The notes: a model not told the origin generated them from the sequence alone. Shown: positions 15,343-26,664, numbered from the stretch's first letter. The stretch: DNA of 64,000 nt from Thermoleophilaceae bacterium (GCA_030448005.1 JAUJNT010000002.1:126603-190602), one strand, 5' to 3'. Translations and numbers: made by a program.

Positions 15343-17031
15343 GTGAAGCCAAGCCAGATTGCCATCGCCGTCCTCGCGATCCTCGCCGTCGTCGCGGTCG
15401 CCGTGCTCTCCGGCGGAGTCGGCGGGGGAGACGACGGGTCGGGCTCGGGCTCGCCCTCCGGCTCCAAGGCGCCGGAGGGCTCGGTGCGGGTGAGCTTCGC
15501 CTACTCGCCCGAGAAGGAGAGGCTCCTCAAGCCGCTGATCGCCCGCTTCAACGACGCGGGGCGCGAGGTCGATGGCAAGAAGGTCTTCGTGGCCGGCCAG
15601 GTGGCGGCATCGGGCGAGGCGCAGGCGCGGATCGCCCGCGGCTCGCTCGAGCCCGTGGCCTGGTCGCCCGCCTCCTCGCTGTGGGGACGGCTGCTCAACT
15701 TCGAGGCGGACCGCCCGCTGGCTCCCGATGACAACCCCTCGATCGTGCGCACACCGCTCGTGATCGCCATGTGGAAGCCCTTCGCGCGGGCGCTCGGCTA
15801 CCCGAAGAAGAAGATCGGCTTCAAGCAGCTTACGCGCCTGGCCGTCTCAAACCAGGGCTTCGCAAGTGTCGGCAAGCCGGAGTTCGGCCGCTTCAAGCTC
15901 GTGCACACCAACCCCGACTTCTCGACCTCCGGGCTGTCGGCGGTGGTGGCCGAGTACTACGCGGCCACCGGCAAGAAGGAGGGGCTGACCGAGAGCGACG
16001 TCACGGAGTCGGCGGCGCGCAGACAGGTCAGGAACATCGAGCGCTCGATCGTCCACTACGGCGACACCACCCTCTTCATCGCCAACGAGATGCGCCGCAA
16101 CGGGCCGGGCTACGCCTCAGCGGTTGCGATGGAGGAGGCAACGCTGCTCGACTTCAACCGCCGCCGTGGGGGCCAACCGCCCCTCGTGGCGCTCTATCCG
16201 CCGGAGGGCACCTTCTACTCGGACAACCCCTTCATCGTGCTCGATGCCCCCTACAACTCCAGGGCCGAGAAGGCAGGCGCCCGCGAGTTCCAGAAGTTCC
16301 TGACCGAGGAGATCGACGCCCAGGAGGCGGGCCGGGAGGGCTTCCGCCCGGCGAAGCTCGAGGAGAAGCCCGCCGGGCGTGTGAGCGCCGCCAACGGGGC
16401 AGACCCCGCCCAGCCGGCGCGGGTGCTGGGTCTTCCAGAGCCGCGTGTGCTCGACCGGATCCGGCGGACCTGGCGGGAGGACCGCAAGCCCGCGAACGTC
16501 ATGCTCGTGGTGGACACCTCCGGCTCGATGAACGACGAGAACCGGCTCGCGCGAGCAAAGGACGGGTTGCGCACGTTCTTGCGTGAGGTCTCGCCGAACG
16601 ACCGCATCGGCCTCACGATCTTCTCCGACAGAATCCAGCCGCTGGCCCGCATCGGGCAGCGGCGCAGGGAGCTGCCCTCGCTGGTCGGTCGGCTGATCGC
16701 CGACGGCGGCACCGCGGTCTACGACGCCGCCGCCCGCGGCGTCGAGGACGTGCGCAGGCTGAAGGACAGGGACCGCATCAACGCCGTCGTACTGCTCACC
16801 GACGGCGAGGACACGGACTCCTCGCTCGATGCGGACGAGGTGGTGCGGCGTGTCGCCGCCCAGGGCGACTCGGAGGACCAGGTGCGCGTCTTCACCATCG
16901 CCTACAGCGCGGAGGCCGGCGGGGCGGCCGATGCGCTCAGGCGGATAGCGCGAGCGTCGGGTGGCCAGGACTACACGGGCGACACCGACGACATCGAGAC
17001 CGTGTATCGGAGCATCTCCAGCTTCTTCTGA
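15343..17031 (+). CDS. Extracellular substrate-binding-like protein fused to a VWA domain
   Basis: A 562-residue protein. A single N-terminal membrane helix (IAIAVLAILAVVAVAVLSGG) is followed by a Gly/Ser linker and a type-2 periplasmic-binding-like domain (VRVSFAYSPEKERLLKPLI; about residues 45-370). A von Willebrand A domain then begins at VMLVVDTSGSMNDENRLARA, with the MIDAS motif DTSGS and a later Asp in LLTDGEDTDSS. It is exported and anchored, probably forming a metal-dependent protein contact. The GTG at 15343 follows a purine-rich AAAAGAG. It overlaps the next gene by 1 bp (TGATG). Such SBP-VWA proteins occur in actinobacterial loci with TelA/XpaC-type partners; no TelA gene is present here. 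Confidence 0.82.
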   Translation: MKPSQIAIAVLAILAVVAVAVLSGGVGGGDDGSGSGSPSGSKAPEGSVRVSFAYSPEKERLLKPLIARFNDAGREVDGKKVFVAGQVAASGEAQARIARGSLEPVAWSPASSLWGRLLNFEADRPLAPDDNPSIVRTPLVIAMWKPFARALGYPKKKIGFKQLTRLAVSNQGFASVGKPEFGRFKLVHTNPDFSTSGLSAVVAEYYAATGKKEGLTESDVTESAARRQVRNIERSIVHYGDTTLFIANEMRRNGPGYASAVAMEEATLLDFNRRRGGQPPLVALYPPEGTFYSDNPFIVLDAPYNSRAEKAGAREFQKFLTEEIDAQEAGREGFRPAKLEEKPAGRVSAANGADPAQPARVLGLPEPRVLDRIRRTWREDRKPANVMLVVDTSGSMNDENRLARAKDGLRTFLREVSPNDRIGLTIFSDRIQPLARIGQRRRELPSLVGRLIADGGTAVYDAAARGVEDVRRLKDRDRINAVVLLTDGEDTDSSLDADEVVRRVAAQGDSEDQVRVFTIAYSAEAGGAADALRRIARASGGQDYTGDTDDIETVYRSISSFF

Positions 17032-17822
17032 TGCCCGACGAGCCGCGCCCCTACAACCGGAGGGAGTACAACCGGGCGCTGATCGCCAACGCGCTGCTCG
17101 ATCCCTTCGCCGTCATCCTCCTCGCGGCCATGGTGGTGGCCGGGATCCTGCTGGGATCGGCGGGGATCCTGCTGGGGATAGGGCTGCTGTTCTACGGCGC
17201 CGCGGCCGCGCGCACCTATCTCGATGAGGAAGCGGCCGCCAAGGTGCTCGAACGCGAGCGCGCGAAGCGGCGAAAGGCGCTCAGGCCCGCAGGTCCGGGC
17301 GTCGACCACGGGACGCTCGCACGTCCGATTCGCGGGCTGCTGCAGGGTGCGCTCAAGCGTCGGGCCCGGATACAGGAGGCCGTCGAGGGCGCGGAGCTCC
17401 CCTACACGGAGGTGCTCGACGAGGTCGACCGCTTCGTGCGGGCCATGGAGGGCACCGCGCGCCGCGCGCAGTTGCTCTACGGGGCGCTGGCGGAGAGCCC
17501 GCCGGCGAAGGTCGAGGCCCGACTTGCCGAGCTGACCCGCGAGAACGATCCGGGCCGGCGGGAGCTCGTGCAGGCGCTCACGGGACAGCTCGAGGTGCTG
17601 CGCAAGATGGAGCGCCAGCTGCAGGCGTTCTATGACCAGATGGAGAAGATCCTGGTGGAGCTCGACACCGTGCGGGGCAACCTGGTGTCGGCCTCCGCGT
17701 CCACGGACGCGGCCAACCAGCAGCAGCTGGCGGCGGAGGTCCGGGGGCTTCGCGAGGAGGTGGGCGCGCTCGCGGAGGGCATGAGCGAGGCCTACGAGGA
17801 GCCCGGGCCGGCGCCCGCCTGA
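17031..17822 (+). CDS. Membrane protein with long coiled coil, partner of SBP-VWA
   Basis: A 263-residue protein with two adjacent N-terminal transmembrane helices (about residues 19-60: LLDPFAVILLAAMVVAGILL and GILLGIGLLFYGAAAA), then a basic Arg/Lys segment, then about 150 residues of heptad-rich helix (VEARLAELTRENDPGRRELV, VLRKMERQLQAFYDQMEKIL). There is no recognised domain; the architecture recalls XpaC-like proteins. The 1-bp overlap with the SBP-VWA gene implies coupled synthesis and probably a shared membrane complex. Confidence 0.75.
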   Translation: MPDEPRPYNRREYNRALIANALLDPFAVILLAAMVVAGILLGSAGILLGIGLLFYGAAAARTYLDEEAAAKVLERERAKRRKALRPAGPGVDHGTLARPIRGLLQGALKRRARIQEAVEGAELPYTEVLDEVDRFVRAMEGTARRAQLLYGALAESPPAKVEARLAELTRENDPGRRELVQALTGQLEVLRKMERQLQAFYDQMEKILVELDTVRGNLVSASASTDAANQQQLAAEVRGLREEVGALAEGMSEAYEEPGPAPA

Positions 17823-17848
17823 CGGCCGCGCGCCGGCTCGTCTACTCT
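17819..17848 (+). promoter_or_regulatory. Promoter of the phosphofructokinase gene (CTGACG-18-TACTCT)
   Basis: -35-like CTGACG at 17819-17824 (4 of 6 to TTGACA), an 18-nt spacer, and -10 TACTCT at 17843-17848. The -10 lies 8 nt before ATG 17857, so transcription would begin at or next to the start codon. Confidence 0.5.
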
Positions 17849-17856
17849 GGCCGACC

Positions 17857-18884
17857 ATGCGCGTCGGAATCCTCACCGGAGGCGGAGACTGTCCCGGGCT
17901 GAACGCGGTCATCCGCGCCGTGGTCCGCAAGGGGATCCGCGACGGCCACACCGTCGCGGGCTTCCGCAACGGCTGGGCGGGCGTGATGGAGGGGCACTGC
18001 TTCGAGCTCGACCTGGAGAACACCTCGGGGATCCTCCATCGCGGCGGCACGATGCTCGGCACCTCGCGCACCAACCCCTTCCGGACCGACGGCGGATCCG
18101 GGAAGGTCAAGGCGGCGCTCGAGGCGGAGGGGGTCGAAGCGCTCATCCCGATCGGCGGCGAGGACACGCTGGGGGTGGCCGGGCGCCTCTGGAAGGAGGA
18201 CGGCCTGCCGGTGGTGGGTGTGCCGAAGACGATCGACAACGACCTGGGCTGCACCGACTTCACGTTCGGGTTCCAGACCGCCGTGCAGATCGTCACGGAC
18301 GCGATCGACCGCCTGCACACCACGGCCGAGTCGCACAACCGCGTGATGGTGGTGGAGGTGATGGGGCGCCACGCCGGCTGGATCGCGGTGCACAGCGGCA
18401 TAGCCGGAGGGGCCGATGCAATTCTCGTTCCGGAGCGCCCGTTCGACGTCGACGAGGTGTGCGACCGCCTCAGGCGCAGGCACGAGACGGGGCGTACCTT
18501 CTCCATCGTGGTCATCGCGGAGGGGGCAATGCGCCAGGGCGGGGAGGGACCGAGTGCGACCGAACAGGTCACCGATGCCTTTGGGCATGCGCGCCTGGGA
18601 GGCATCGGGGTCGAGCTCGAGCACGAGATCGAGGACCGGACCGGCTTTGAGAGCCGCGTCACGATCCTAGGGCACGTGCAGCGGGGCGGCACTCCCACCG
18701 CGTATGACCGCGTGCTGGCCACGCGCTTCGGCGTGGCGGCGGTCGACGCGGTCAACGACGGGGCGTTCGGCACGATGGTTGCGCTGCACGCCACCGAGAT
18801 CCGGCAGGTGCCGCTCGAGGAGGCTCTACGTGAGCCCAAGCTGCTCGACGAGGCGCTCTACGAGACCGCCGAGGTCTTCTTCGG

Positions 18885-18888
<4 letters not shown>
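17857..18888 (+). CDS. 6-phosphofructokinase, PPi-dependent signature
   Basis: A 343-residue PfkA-family enzyme of glycolysis converting fructose 6-phosphate to the 1,6-bisphosphate. Visible parts are GGGDCPGLNAVIRAVVRKG at the N-terminus, TSRTNPF, IPIGGEDTLGVA, PKTIDNDLGCTDFTFGF, VMGRHAGWIA and GHVQRGGTPTAYDR. Two positions matter. The residue equivalent to E. coli Gly104 is Asp (GGED rather than GGDG). The residue equivalent to Gly124 is Lys (PKTIDND rather than PGTIDND). Together they are the established marks of pyrophosphate-dependent enzymes such as that of Amycolatopsis. It overlaps pyruvate kinase by 4 bp, forming a compact glycolytic operon. Confidence 0.9.
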
Positions 18889-20306
<1,418 letters not shown>

Positions 20307-20307
20307 G

Positions 20308-20337
20308 GGCCCGTACGAAGCTGGCGCTTCACGGGCC
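20308..20337. terminator. Strong hairpin after pyk
   Basis: GGCCCGT (20308-20314) pairs with ACGGGCC (20331-20337), and GAAGC (20317-20321) pairs with GCTTC (20326-20330) around a TGGC loop. This gives 12 bp of stem with a 2-nt bulge. It starts 2 nt after the pyk stop codon. There is no U-tract, as is usual in actinobacterial terminators. It could act in both directions between convergent pyk and sucD. Confidence 0.65.
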
Positions 20338-20393
20338 GAATCTCCTATCTCAGGCGGTTCCTCCTGCCGGCCTTGCGCGCCACGGGTGCCGTC

Positions 20394-21265
20394 CTACCCT
20401 CCCAGCACCTCGACGGCGATGTCGGCGACCGCCGTGGGGGTGCGCCCGACCCGCACCCCCTCCGCCTCGAGCGCGTCGGCCTTCGCCTGGGCCGTTCCCT
20501 TCGACCCGGACACGATGGCGCCGGCGTGACCCATCGTCCTGCCCGGCGGGGCGGTGAAGCCCGCGATGTAGGCGACGACCGGCTTTGACACGTGCCGGCC
20601 GATGTACTCGGCCGCCTGCTCCTCGGAGTCGCCGCCGATCTCCCCCGAGAGCACGATCAGCTCCGTCTCGGGGTCGGCCTCGAAGAGGGCGATGATGTCG
20701 ATGAAGCTCGAGCCCGGGACGGGGTCGCCGCCGATGCCGACGATGCTCGAGTTGCCAAAGCCGCGCTGGGCCAGCTCGTTTCCGATCTGGTAGGTCAGCG
20801 TGCCCGAGCGTGAGACCACCCCCACGTTGCCCTCCCGGAAGAAGGAGGCCGGGATGATCCCCACGTTGGCCTTGCCGGGCGAGAGGACGCCTGGGCAGTT
20901 CGGCCCGACGAGCCTCGACGGGCCGCGCTCCAGGTGGTTGAAGACGCGCAGCTCGTCGTGGGCGGGGATGCCCTCGGTGATCGCCACGATCAGATCGACA
21001 CCCGCGTCCGCGGCCTCGAGCACCGAGTCCGCTGCAAAGCGCGGCGGCACGAAGACCATCGCCGTATTGGCGCCGGTCTCGGCGACGGCCTCGTGGAAGG
21101 TGTTGAAGACCGGGATGCCCTCCACGTCTTGGCCGCCCTTGCCGGGAGTCACCCCGGCGACCACCTGGGTGCCGTAGCTGCGGTTGTTGAGCGAGTGGAA
21201 GGTTCCCTCGCGGCCGGTGATACCGGAGACGCAGAGTCGCGTGTCGGAGTCCACCAGGACAGCCA

Positions 21266-21266
<1 letters not shown>
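20394..21266 (-). CDS. sucD: Succinyl-CoA synthetase, alpha subunit
   Basis: A 290-residue CoA-binding subunit. The Rossmann start is CVSGITGREGTFHSLNN, with VGGVTPGKGG-like VAGVTPGKGGQ, LVGPNCPGVLSP, VVSRSGTLTYQI, GIGGDPVPGSSF and the phosphohistidine loop GHAGAIVSG. With SucC it interconverts succinyl-CoA and succinate with substrate-level phosphorylation in the TCA cycle. Its ATG overlaps the sucC stop by 1 bp, so subunits are made in fixed ratio. The length is normal. Confidence 0.96.
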
Positions 21267-22405
<1,139 letters not shown>

Positions 22406-22461
22406 TTTGGCTGCCGGCAGCCACCTCCAGAGGCGGAGGGTGCCCCGGCGCGCCTGGAACA

Positions 22462-22467
22462 TACAAT
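22462..22467 (+). promoter_or_regulatory. -10 box TACAAT for the HAD hydrolase gene
   Basis: TACAAT, a near-consensus -10, ends 8 nt before GTG 22476 and decides this start over an out-of-frame ATG at 22466. Leaderless arrangement. Confidence 0.5.
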
Positions 22468-22475
22468 GCCCGGCC

Positions 22476-23159
22476 GTGCCGCTTCCCAAAGAAGTCAAAT
22501 TCGTGACCTTCGACTGCTACGGAACCCTCATCGACTGGGAGGCCGGGGTCCACGAGGCATTCCAGAAGGAGGCGGACAGGGATGGGTTCACGATCGATCG
22601 TGACGTCCTCATTCCCCGCTTCCTCGAGATCCAGCACGAGATCCAGAGCGGCTCCTACGAGCTCTACGCGGAGGTCCTGCGCCGCACGGCGGTCAAGGTG
22701 GCCGCGGAGCTGGGGTGGTCGCTCGAATCCTCGCGCGCTCAATTCCTGCCCGACAGCGTGCCGCGCTGGACCCCGTTTCGCGAGACCAACGCCCAGCTCG
22801 AGCGCCTGGCCAAGAAGTACGAGGTTGGCATCCTCTCCAACATCGACGACAAGCTCCTGGGCGCCACCCGCCGCCACCTGCGCGGTGAGCTCGACCTCGT
22901 GGTCACCGCCCAGCAGGTCCGCTCCTACAAGCCCGACCACGCTCACTTCAAGGAGTGCGCGCGCCGGATCGAGAAGAAGAAGAAGCACTGGGTGCACGTG
23001 GCCTGCGGCTACGAGACCGACGTGGAGCCGTGCCTGAAGCAGAAGATCCCGGTCATCTGGGTAAATCGCCACGGCGCCGAGCTCGAGTCCGGTCAGAAGA
23101 AGCCCACGGAAGAGGTCAAGAGCTTCCGTGATGCCGGCAAGCTGCTGAACGCCGCCTAG
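22476..23159 (+). CDS. HAD-superfamily hydrolase (haloacid dehalogenase type II-like)
   Basis: A 227-residue protein opening VPLPKEVKFVTFDCYGTLID. DCYGTLIDWEAG is motif I of the 2-haloacid dehalogenase subgroup. Motif II is VGILSNIDDKLL, the motif III Lys is in QQVRSYKPDHAHF, and motif IV is HVACGYETDVEPCL. The GTG at 22476 is set by the upstream -10 box. The substrate is unknown; subgroup members hydrolyse haloacids or phosphate esters. It is followed at 7 bp by the MBL-fold gene, so the two probably form an operon of hydrolases. Confidence 0.82.
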   Translation: MPLPKEVKFVTFDCYGTLIDWEAGVHEAFQKEADRDGFTIDRDVLIPRFLEIQHEIQSGSYELYAEVLRRTAVKVAAELGWSLESSRAQFLPDSVPRWTPFRETNAQLERLAKKYEVGILSNIDDKLLGATRRHLRGELDLVVTAQQVRSYKPDHAHFKECARRIEKKKKHWVHVACGYETDVEPCLKQKIPVIWVNRHGAELESGQKKPTEEVKSFRDAGKLLNAA

Positions 23160-23166
23160 CCACCTC

Positions 23167-23946
23167 GTGCGGGCGGTCTCCGTCCACCCCGACGCGATCG
23201 TGGTGACGAGCCTGCTGTGGCAGACCACCGCCACGGCCATCCGGTCGGGCGAAGAGGCGATGCTGGTGGACTCGCCCTACTTCCCGGAGGAGCTCGAGTT
23301 GCTTCCCACGCTCCTGGGGCAGGCCGGGTTCAGGCCAAGCGCTCTGCTGGCCACTCACGCGGACTTCGACCACCTGCTTGGACGGCTGGCGTACCCGGAG
23401 CTGTCGATGGGCGTCGGAGAGGAGACCCTGCACCGTCTTCGCTCCGAGCCCGGCAAGGCGCAGCGCGAGCTGCGCGCCGCCGACGCCGAGCACTACGTGG
23501 AGCGCCCGCGCCCCCTCGGGCTGGGACACGTGCAGCCGCTCCCCGTACCCGGGCGCCTGGGGCTGGGAGACCAGGAGCTCGAGCTTCATCCTGCTGAGGG
23601 GCACACCTCCGACGGCGTCGCCGTGCTGGCCCGCTGGTGCGGGGTGCTCGTGTGCGGCGACTACCTCTCGAGCGTCGAGATCCCCACGATCTCCCCGGCA
23701 GGCTCGCTCGAGGCCTACCGCGCCACCCTCGCGCGCCTCGCAGCGCTTCTCGAGGTAACCGAAACTGCCGTTCCGGGCCACGGGGCACCACAGCCTCGCG
23801 ACGCGGCGCTTCGCATCCTGGACGAGGACCTAGCCTACCTGGACGCCCTCGAGCGGGGCGACCCGCGTGTCCCGCTGCCGGCGGGGCGCGACAGCCCGCG
23901 CCAGCGCCAGGTCCACGCCGAGAACCTCGCCCTGCTCGATCGCTGA
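23167..23946 (+). CDS. Metallo-beta-lactamase-fold hydrolase
   Basis: A 259-residue MBL-fold protein. The metal motif reads LATHADFDHLLG, so HxDxDH in place of the usual HxHxDH. It is followed by HPAEGHTSDGVAV, VCGDYLSS (bridging Asp) and VPGHGAPQPRD. The fold hydrolyses thioesters, lactones or phosphodiesters with one or two metals. The Asp replacing the second His is known in some subfamilies but leaves activity uncertain. It lies 7 bp behind the HAD gene. Confidence 0.82.
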   Translation: MRAVSVHPDAIVVTSLLWQTTATAIRSGEEAMLVDSPYFPEELELLPTLLGQAGFRPSALLATHADFDHLLGRLAYPELSMGVGEETLHRLRSEPGKAQRELRAADAEHYVERPRPLGLGHVQPLPVPGRLGLGDQELELHPAEGHTSDGVAVLARWCGVLVCGDYLSSVEIPTISPAGSLEAYRATLARLAALLEVTETAVPGHGAPQPRDAALRILDEDLAYLDALERGDPRVPLPAGRDSPRQRQVHAENLALLDR

Positions 23947-23958
23947 TCGACCGGCACG

Positions 23959-23977
23959 GGCCGCCTGCGCGGCGGCC
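23959..23977. terminator. Hairpin between convergent MBL and CYTH genes
   Basis: GGCCGCC (23959-23965), loop TGCGC, GGCGGCC (23971-23977): a 7-bp perfect GC stem located 12 nt after the MBL stop. There is no U-tract. It is a candidate transcription terminator. Confidence 0.45.
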
Positions 23978-24099
23978 TACACCTCGCCTGCGATGGGCAA
24001 GGGCTTCACCCGTTGCTGGTGCGGGGCAAGGTCCGGCCACGTCTGCGCCCCTCCCGGCTGGATCGCTGCTCACTCGCTGCACGGCGTCCGACGACGCCC

Positions 24100-24627
24100 T
24101 CAGCGGGTGGCTTCAGCGCGAAGCAGCATCGCCGCGTAGCCCTCGGCCACGACGCGGTCGTCGGTGATCCCGAGCACACTGCGGAGCTCGGCTACGAGCG
24201 CGCGCTCGGCGGTCAAGTCAGACGACGAAGACACGACTGCCTCCAACTCGACCCAGGAGCCGAGTCCGTCAACCTCGTCGAAGTGGATGCGAACGTCGCG
24301 CCAGAGGAGCACACGGCGGCGCTTGACCACGACAACGACGGTTCCCAGCGCCGCGTCCAAGGCGAGCTTGAGCTCGGCTGGGTCCTCGTCACGCACGAGG
24401 TGGTAGGAGCTGGTGCGTGCAGTCGCCGTGTCCGCCCTGCGGTACGCGATCAAGGTCGCGCCGTCTTGCTCTTCGCGGAGCTTCAGGCGCCCTGAGTTGA
24501 CAGCGAAGTACGTGTCGATCTGATGCAGAACGCCGTGGTCCTCGGCTCCGTAGGCGAGCGCCGCCGCGAGTGACGTCGTCGGCTCCGGATCCCGGGCTTT
24601 CAGCTCGACATTGCGGCGCGGCAGCAT
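24100..24627 (-). CDS. CYTH-domain protein (class IV adenylate cyclase/thiamine triphosphatase superfamily)
   Basis: About 175 residues. It begins MLPRRNVELKARD, where the ExK motif (the N-terminal metal- and triphosphate-binding signature of CYTH domains) is visible as VELKARD. Further beta strands carry charged pairs facing the tunnel: GRLKLREEQDGATLIAYRR, VVVVVKRRRVLLW, VRIHFDEVDGLGSWVELEA. The fold binds triphosphate-containing substrates, either ATP for cAMP synthesis or inorganic triphosphate; residues alone do not decide. The ATG at 24627 is chosen by the domain start and by TACCGT 10 nt upstream. It is divergent from the channel gene. Confidence 0.8.
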   Translation of the reverse strand: MLPRRNVELKARDPEPTTSLAAALAYGAEDHGVLHQIDTYFAVNSGRLKLREEQDGATLIAYRRADTATARTSSYHLVRDEDPAELKLALDAALGTVVVVVKRRRVLLWRDVRIHFDEVDGLGSWVELEAVVSSSSDLTAERALVAELRSVLGITDDRVVAEGYAAMLLRAEATR

Positions 24628-24637
24628 CCGGCGGGCC

Positions 24638-24643
24638 ACGGTA
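24638..24643 (-). promoter_or_regulatory. -10 box TACCGT for the CYTH gene
   Basis: TACCGT ends 10 nt before ATG 24627. Leaderless or very short leader. Confidence 0.3.
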
Positions 24644-24825
24644 CTGCTTGCAGGTGCCGGAGCCAGTCGACGATCGGTGAAGCGTCGGCTTGGCACCCTG
24701 GCGTGGATGGCGGCGATCGTCGCGGTCGCCATGGCCGCGGTTGAAGACTGCGTCGCTGAGCTCACCGCGATGGCGGTCCAGACCCTCGGTGGCTTCGCGC
24801 TACGCGATCAGGGTACGGAGCGATC

Positions 24826-25611
24826 GTGACACCGAAGCCGCCTGGGAGCGCCCGAGAAGCCGGTGGAGTCCCGCCTCTGCCGCCAAGATGGGAGCGGACC
24901 GAAACCCAGTTCGACGACTGGGTGGCGGGTGCCACCGAGCGGCTCGATCCATTGATGGCCTGGCTCGGCGTGCTGTTCGCGCTGCTCGTCGGCTATGACG
25001 TGGCGGTCGAGGTGAGTTCGACGACCTCGCTCGTCCTCGAGGTCGCGGGATGGGTGATCTGGGCTATCTTCGCGCTCGAGTTCGCGACAAAGCTATGGCT
25101 TGCGCCCCGACGGCTCAACTACCTCCGCAGGCACTGGTGGCAGCCGCTCCTGCTCCTGCTTCCGTTCCTGCGCGTTCTCAGCTTCCTGCGCCTCGCACGC
25201 GCCGGGCGAGCCCTGCCCGCCTCGAGAGTGATCTCCTCGTCGTACCGAGCAGCCGGGACGGCGCGCTACCTGCTGCGCTCTCGCCTCGGGTACCTCGGCG
25301 CGCTCAGCACGCTGAGCGCCGTCGCGATCGCGGAGCTCGCCTACCTCTTCGAGCGTGATGTTGAGGGATCGGTGTTTCCGACATTTGGCGACGCGCTGCT
25401 CTGGAGCGCCGCGACGGTCATCGCGCTTCAGGGAGATCCCTTGCCCCGCAGCGCCGGTGGGCGCGTCGTGATGATCACGGGCTTCGTGGTCGGCCTCATC
25501 CTCGTTGCCTCGCTCGCGGGGGTGATCGGCTCCTTTCTCGTCGACGAGCGGCGCGAGCGCGCGACCGGCGCAGACGGTCCTGGCGACCCCCTTGAGGGGG
25601 CGGAGGGCTAG
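24826..25611 (+). CDS. Voltage-gated ion channel superfamily protein with atypical filter
   Basis: A 261-residue membrane protein with about six transmembrane segments in the voltage-sensor plus pore layout. S1 is near residue 45 (WLGVLFALLVGYDVAVEV). An S2/S3-like segment holds IFALEFATKLWLAP. An S4-like segment has Arg spacing in LPFLRVLSFLRLARAGRAL. The pore region is FGDALLWSAATVIALQGDPL followed by an S6 helix. Where potassium channels have TVGYGD, this protein has TVIALQGD, so K+ selectivity is doubtful. The GTG at 24826 has GGAG 5 nt upstream. It overlaps the following membrane protein gene by 20 bp. Confidence 0.75.
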   Translation: MTPKPPGSAREAGGVPPLPPRWERTETQFDDWVAGATERLDPLMAWLGVLFALLVGYDVAVEVSSTTSLVLEVAGWVIWAIFALEFATKLWLAPRRLNYLRRHWWQPLLLLLPFLRVLSFLRLARAGRALPASRVISSSYRAAGTARYLLRSRLGYLGALSTLSAVAIAELAYLFERDVEGSVFPTFGDALLWSAATVIALQGDPLPRSAGGRVVMITGFVVGLILVASLAGVIGSFLVDERRERATGADGPGDPLEGAEG

Positions 25612-26314
25612 ACGCTTGGGCCCGGCGGTGGCGCTCGCCTTCCTGGCATCCCTGCATCTCATTGCGGGACGTCTCCGCTTTCTCGATGCCGTCCCACGGA
25701 GCCGCTGGCTGTCTGCCGCCGGCGGCGTCTCGGTCGCCTACGTCGTCGTCCACCTGCTCCCCGAGCTTGCGCGCGGACAGGAGTCGGTGGAAGCCAGGGG
25801 CGCGCTCGGATTCGTCGAGGACCACGTCTACATCGTCGCCCTGCTCGGGCTGGCGGTCTTCTACGGGGTAGAGCTCGCCTCGCGTCGGAACGAGTCAGGC
25901 AGCAGGTCGCCGAGCGGAGCGTTTTGGCTCAGCATGAGCTCGTTCGCCGTTTACAACGCGATCATCGGCTACCTGCTAGTGCACCGCGAGGAAGACTCGA
26001 CACGGACGCTCGTCTTCTTCACGCTCGCGCTCGGGGTGCACTTCGTCGTGAACGATCACGCGCTGCGCGAGCGCCACCGCGACGCCTACCACGACCTCGG
26101 CCGTTGGCTGATCGTCTCGGCGCTCGGGGTGGGCTGGCTCGTCGGCGAACTGACGGAGATCTCAGACGCCGCGCTCGGAGTCCTCGTCGCTTTCCTCGCC
26201 GGCGGTGTGATACTGAACGTGATGAAGGAGGAGCTGCCCGAGGAGCGCCAGAGCAGCTTTGTAGCCTTCGCCGCGGCGGCAGCCGGCTACACGGTCATCC
26301 TACAGCTGGCCTGA
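25592..26314 (+). CDS. Multi-pass membrane protein, unknown (ZIP-like HLLPE motif)
   Basis: A 240-residue protein with about seven transmembrane helices, e.g. VALLGLAVFYGVELA, FFTLALGVHFVVNDHALRER, LIVSALGVGWLVGELTEI. A HLLPEL motif in the second helix recalls ZIP metal transporters, but the rest does not clearly match, so the family is unassigned. The start is uncertain: TTG 25592 gives the full frame and overlaps the channel gene, while GTG 25628 begins the first hydrophobic helix. The overlap suggests the two membrane proteins are co-expressed. Confidence 0.65.
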   Translation: MRGRRARRLGPAVALAFLASLHLIAGRLRFLDAVPRSRWLSAAGGVSVAYVVVHLLPELARGQESVEARGALGFVEDHVYIVALLGLAVFYGVELASRRNESGSRSPSGAFWLSMSSFAVYNAIIGYLLVHREEDSTRTLVFFTLALGVHFVVNDHALRERHRDAYHDLGRWLIVSALGVGWLVGELTEISDAALGVLVAFLAGGVILNVMKEELPEERQSSFVAFAAAAAGYTVILQLA

Positions 26315-26664
26315 AGCGGCGCGACACCCGGGCGCGACCACGGAGCGGACAGCCTCCGCCCGACTCGGGCGAGGGTTGACACGCTAGACCGCCGCGCCGA
26401 CAGGTGCCGGCTCCCCAGCGAAGCCTCTCGTCGAAGACCACCCGGGTCCTGCAGTGAGAGCACTCCGGAAAAGGCCATGCCCGGTCAACTTCGGCGACCT
26501 TCGTCGACAAGCGCGGGCAGAAAGCAGATCCGGTGACTGCAAGAGCCGACCCCCCAGGTATGCCGAACGTCTACTGCTCGGCGCGCACCCCCGGGCATCG
26601 TCATTACAAGCGCTGACCTGGGGCTCCGACAGACGCGCGGAGCTAGCCTTACCCTAGACCGAAG
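26315..26664. other. Intergenic stretch without a supported gene
   Basis: This 350-base stretch holds a short GC hairpin shortly after the membrane protein gene (CGCCCGACTCGGGCG near 26357) that could terminate transcription. A minus-strand frame (stop near 26295) contains a Cys pair but no good start. I see nothing else. Confidence 0.35.

Noticed and set aside
16971..18839. A long minus-strand open frame opposite the phosphofructokinase region
   Set aside because: Low-complexity shadow frame with no similarity; the plus strand is clearly coding.
26295..26510. Minus-strand frame with CSHC and other cysteines
   Set aside because: Only a weak TTG start, it overlaps the membrane protein end, and there is no repeatable zinc motif.
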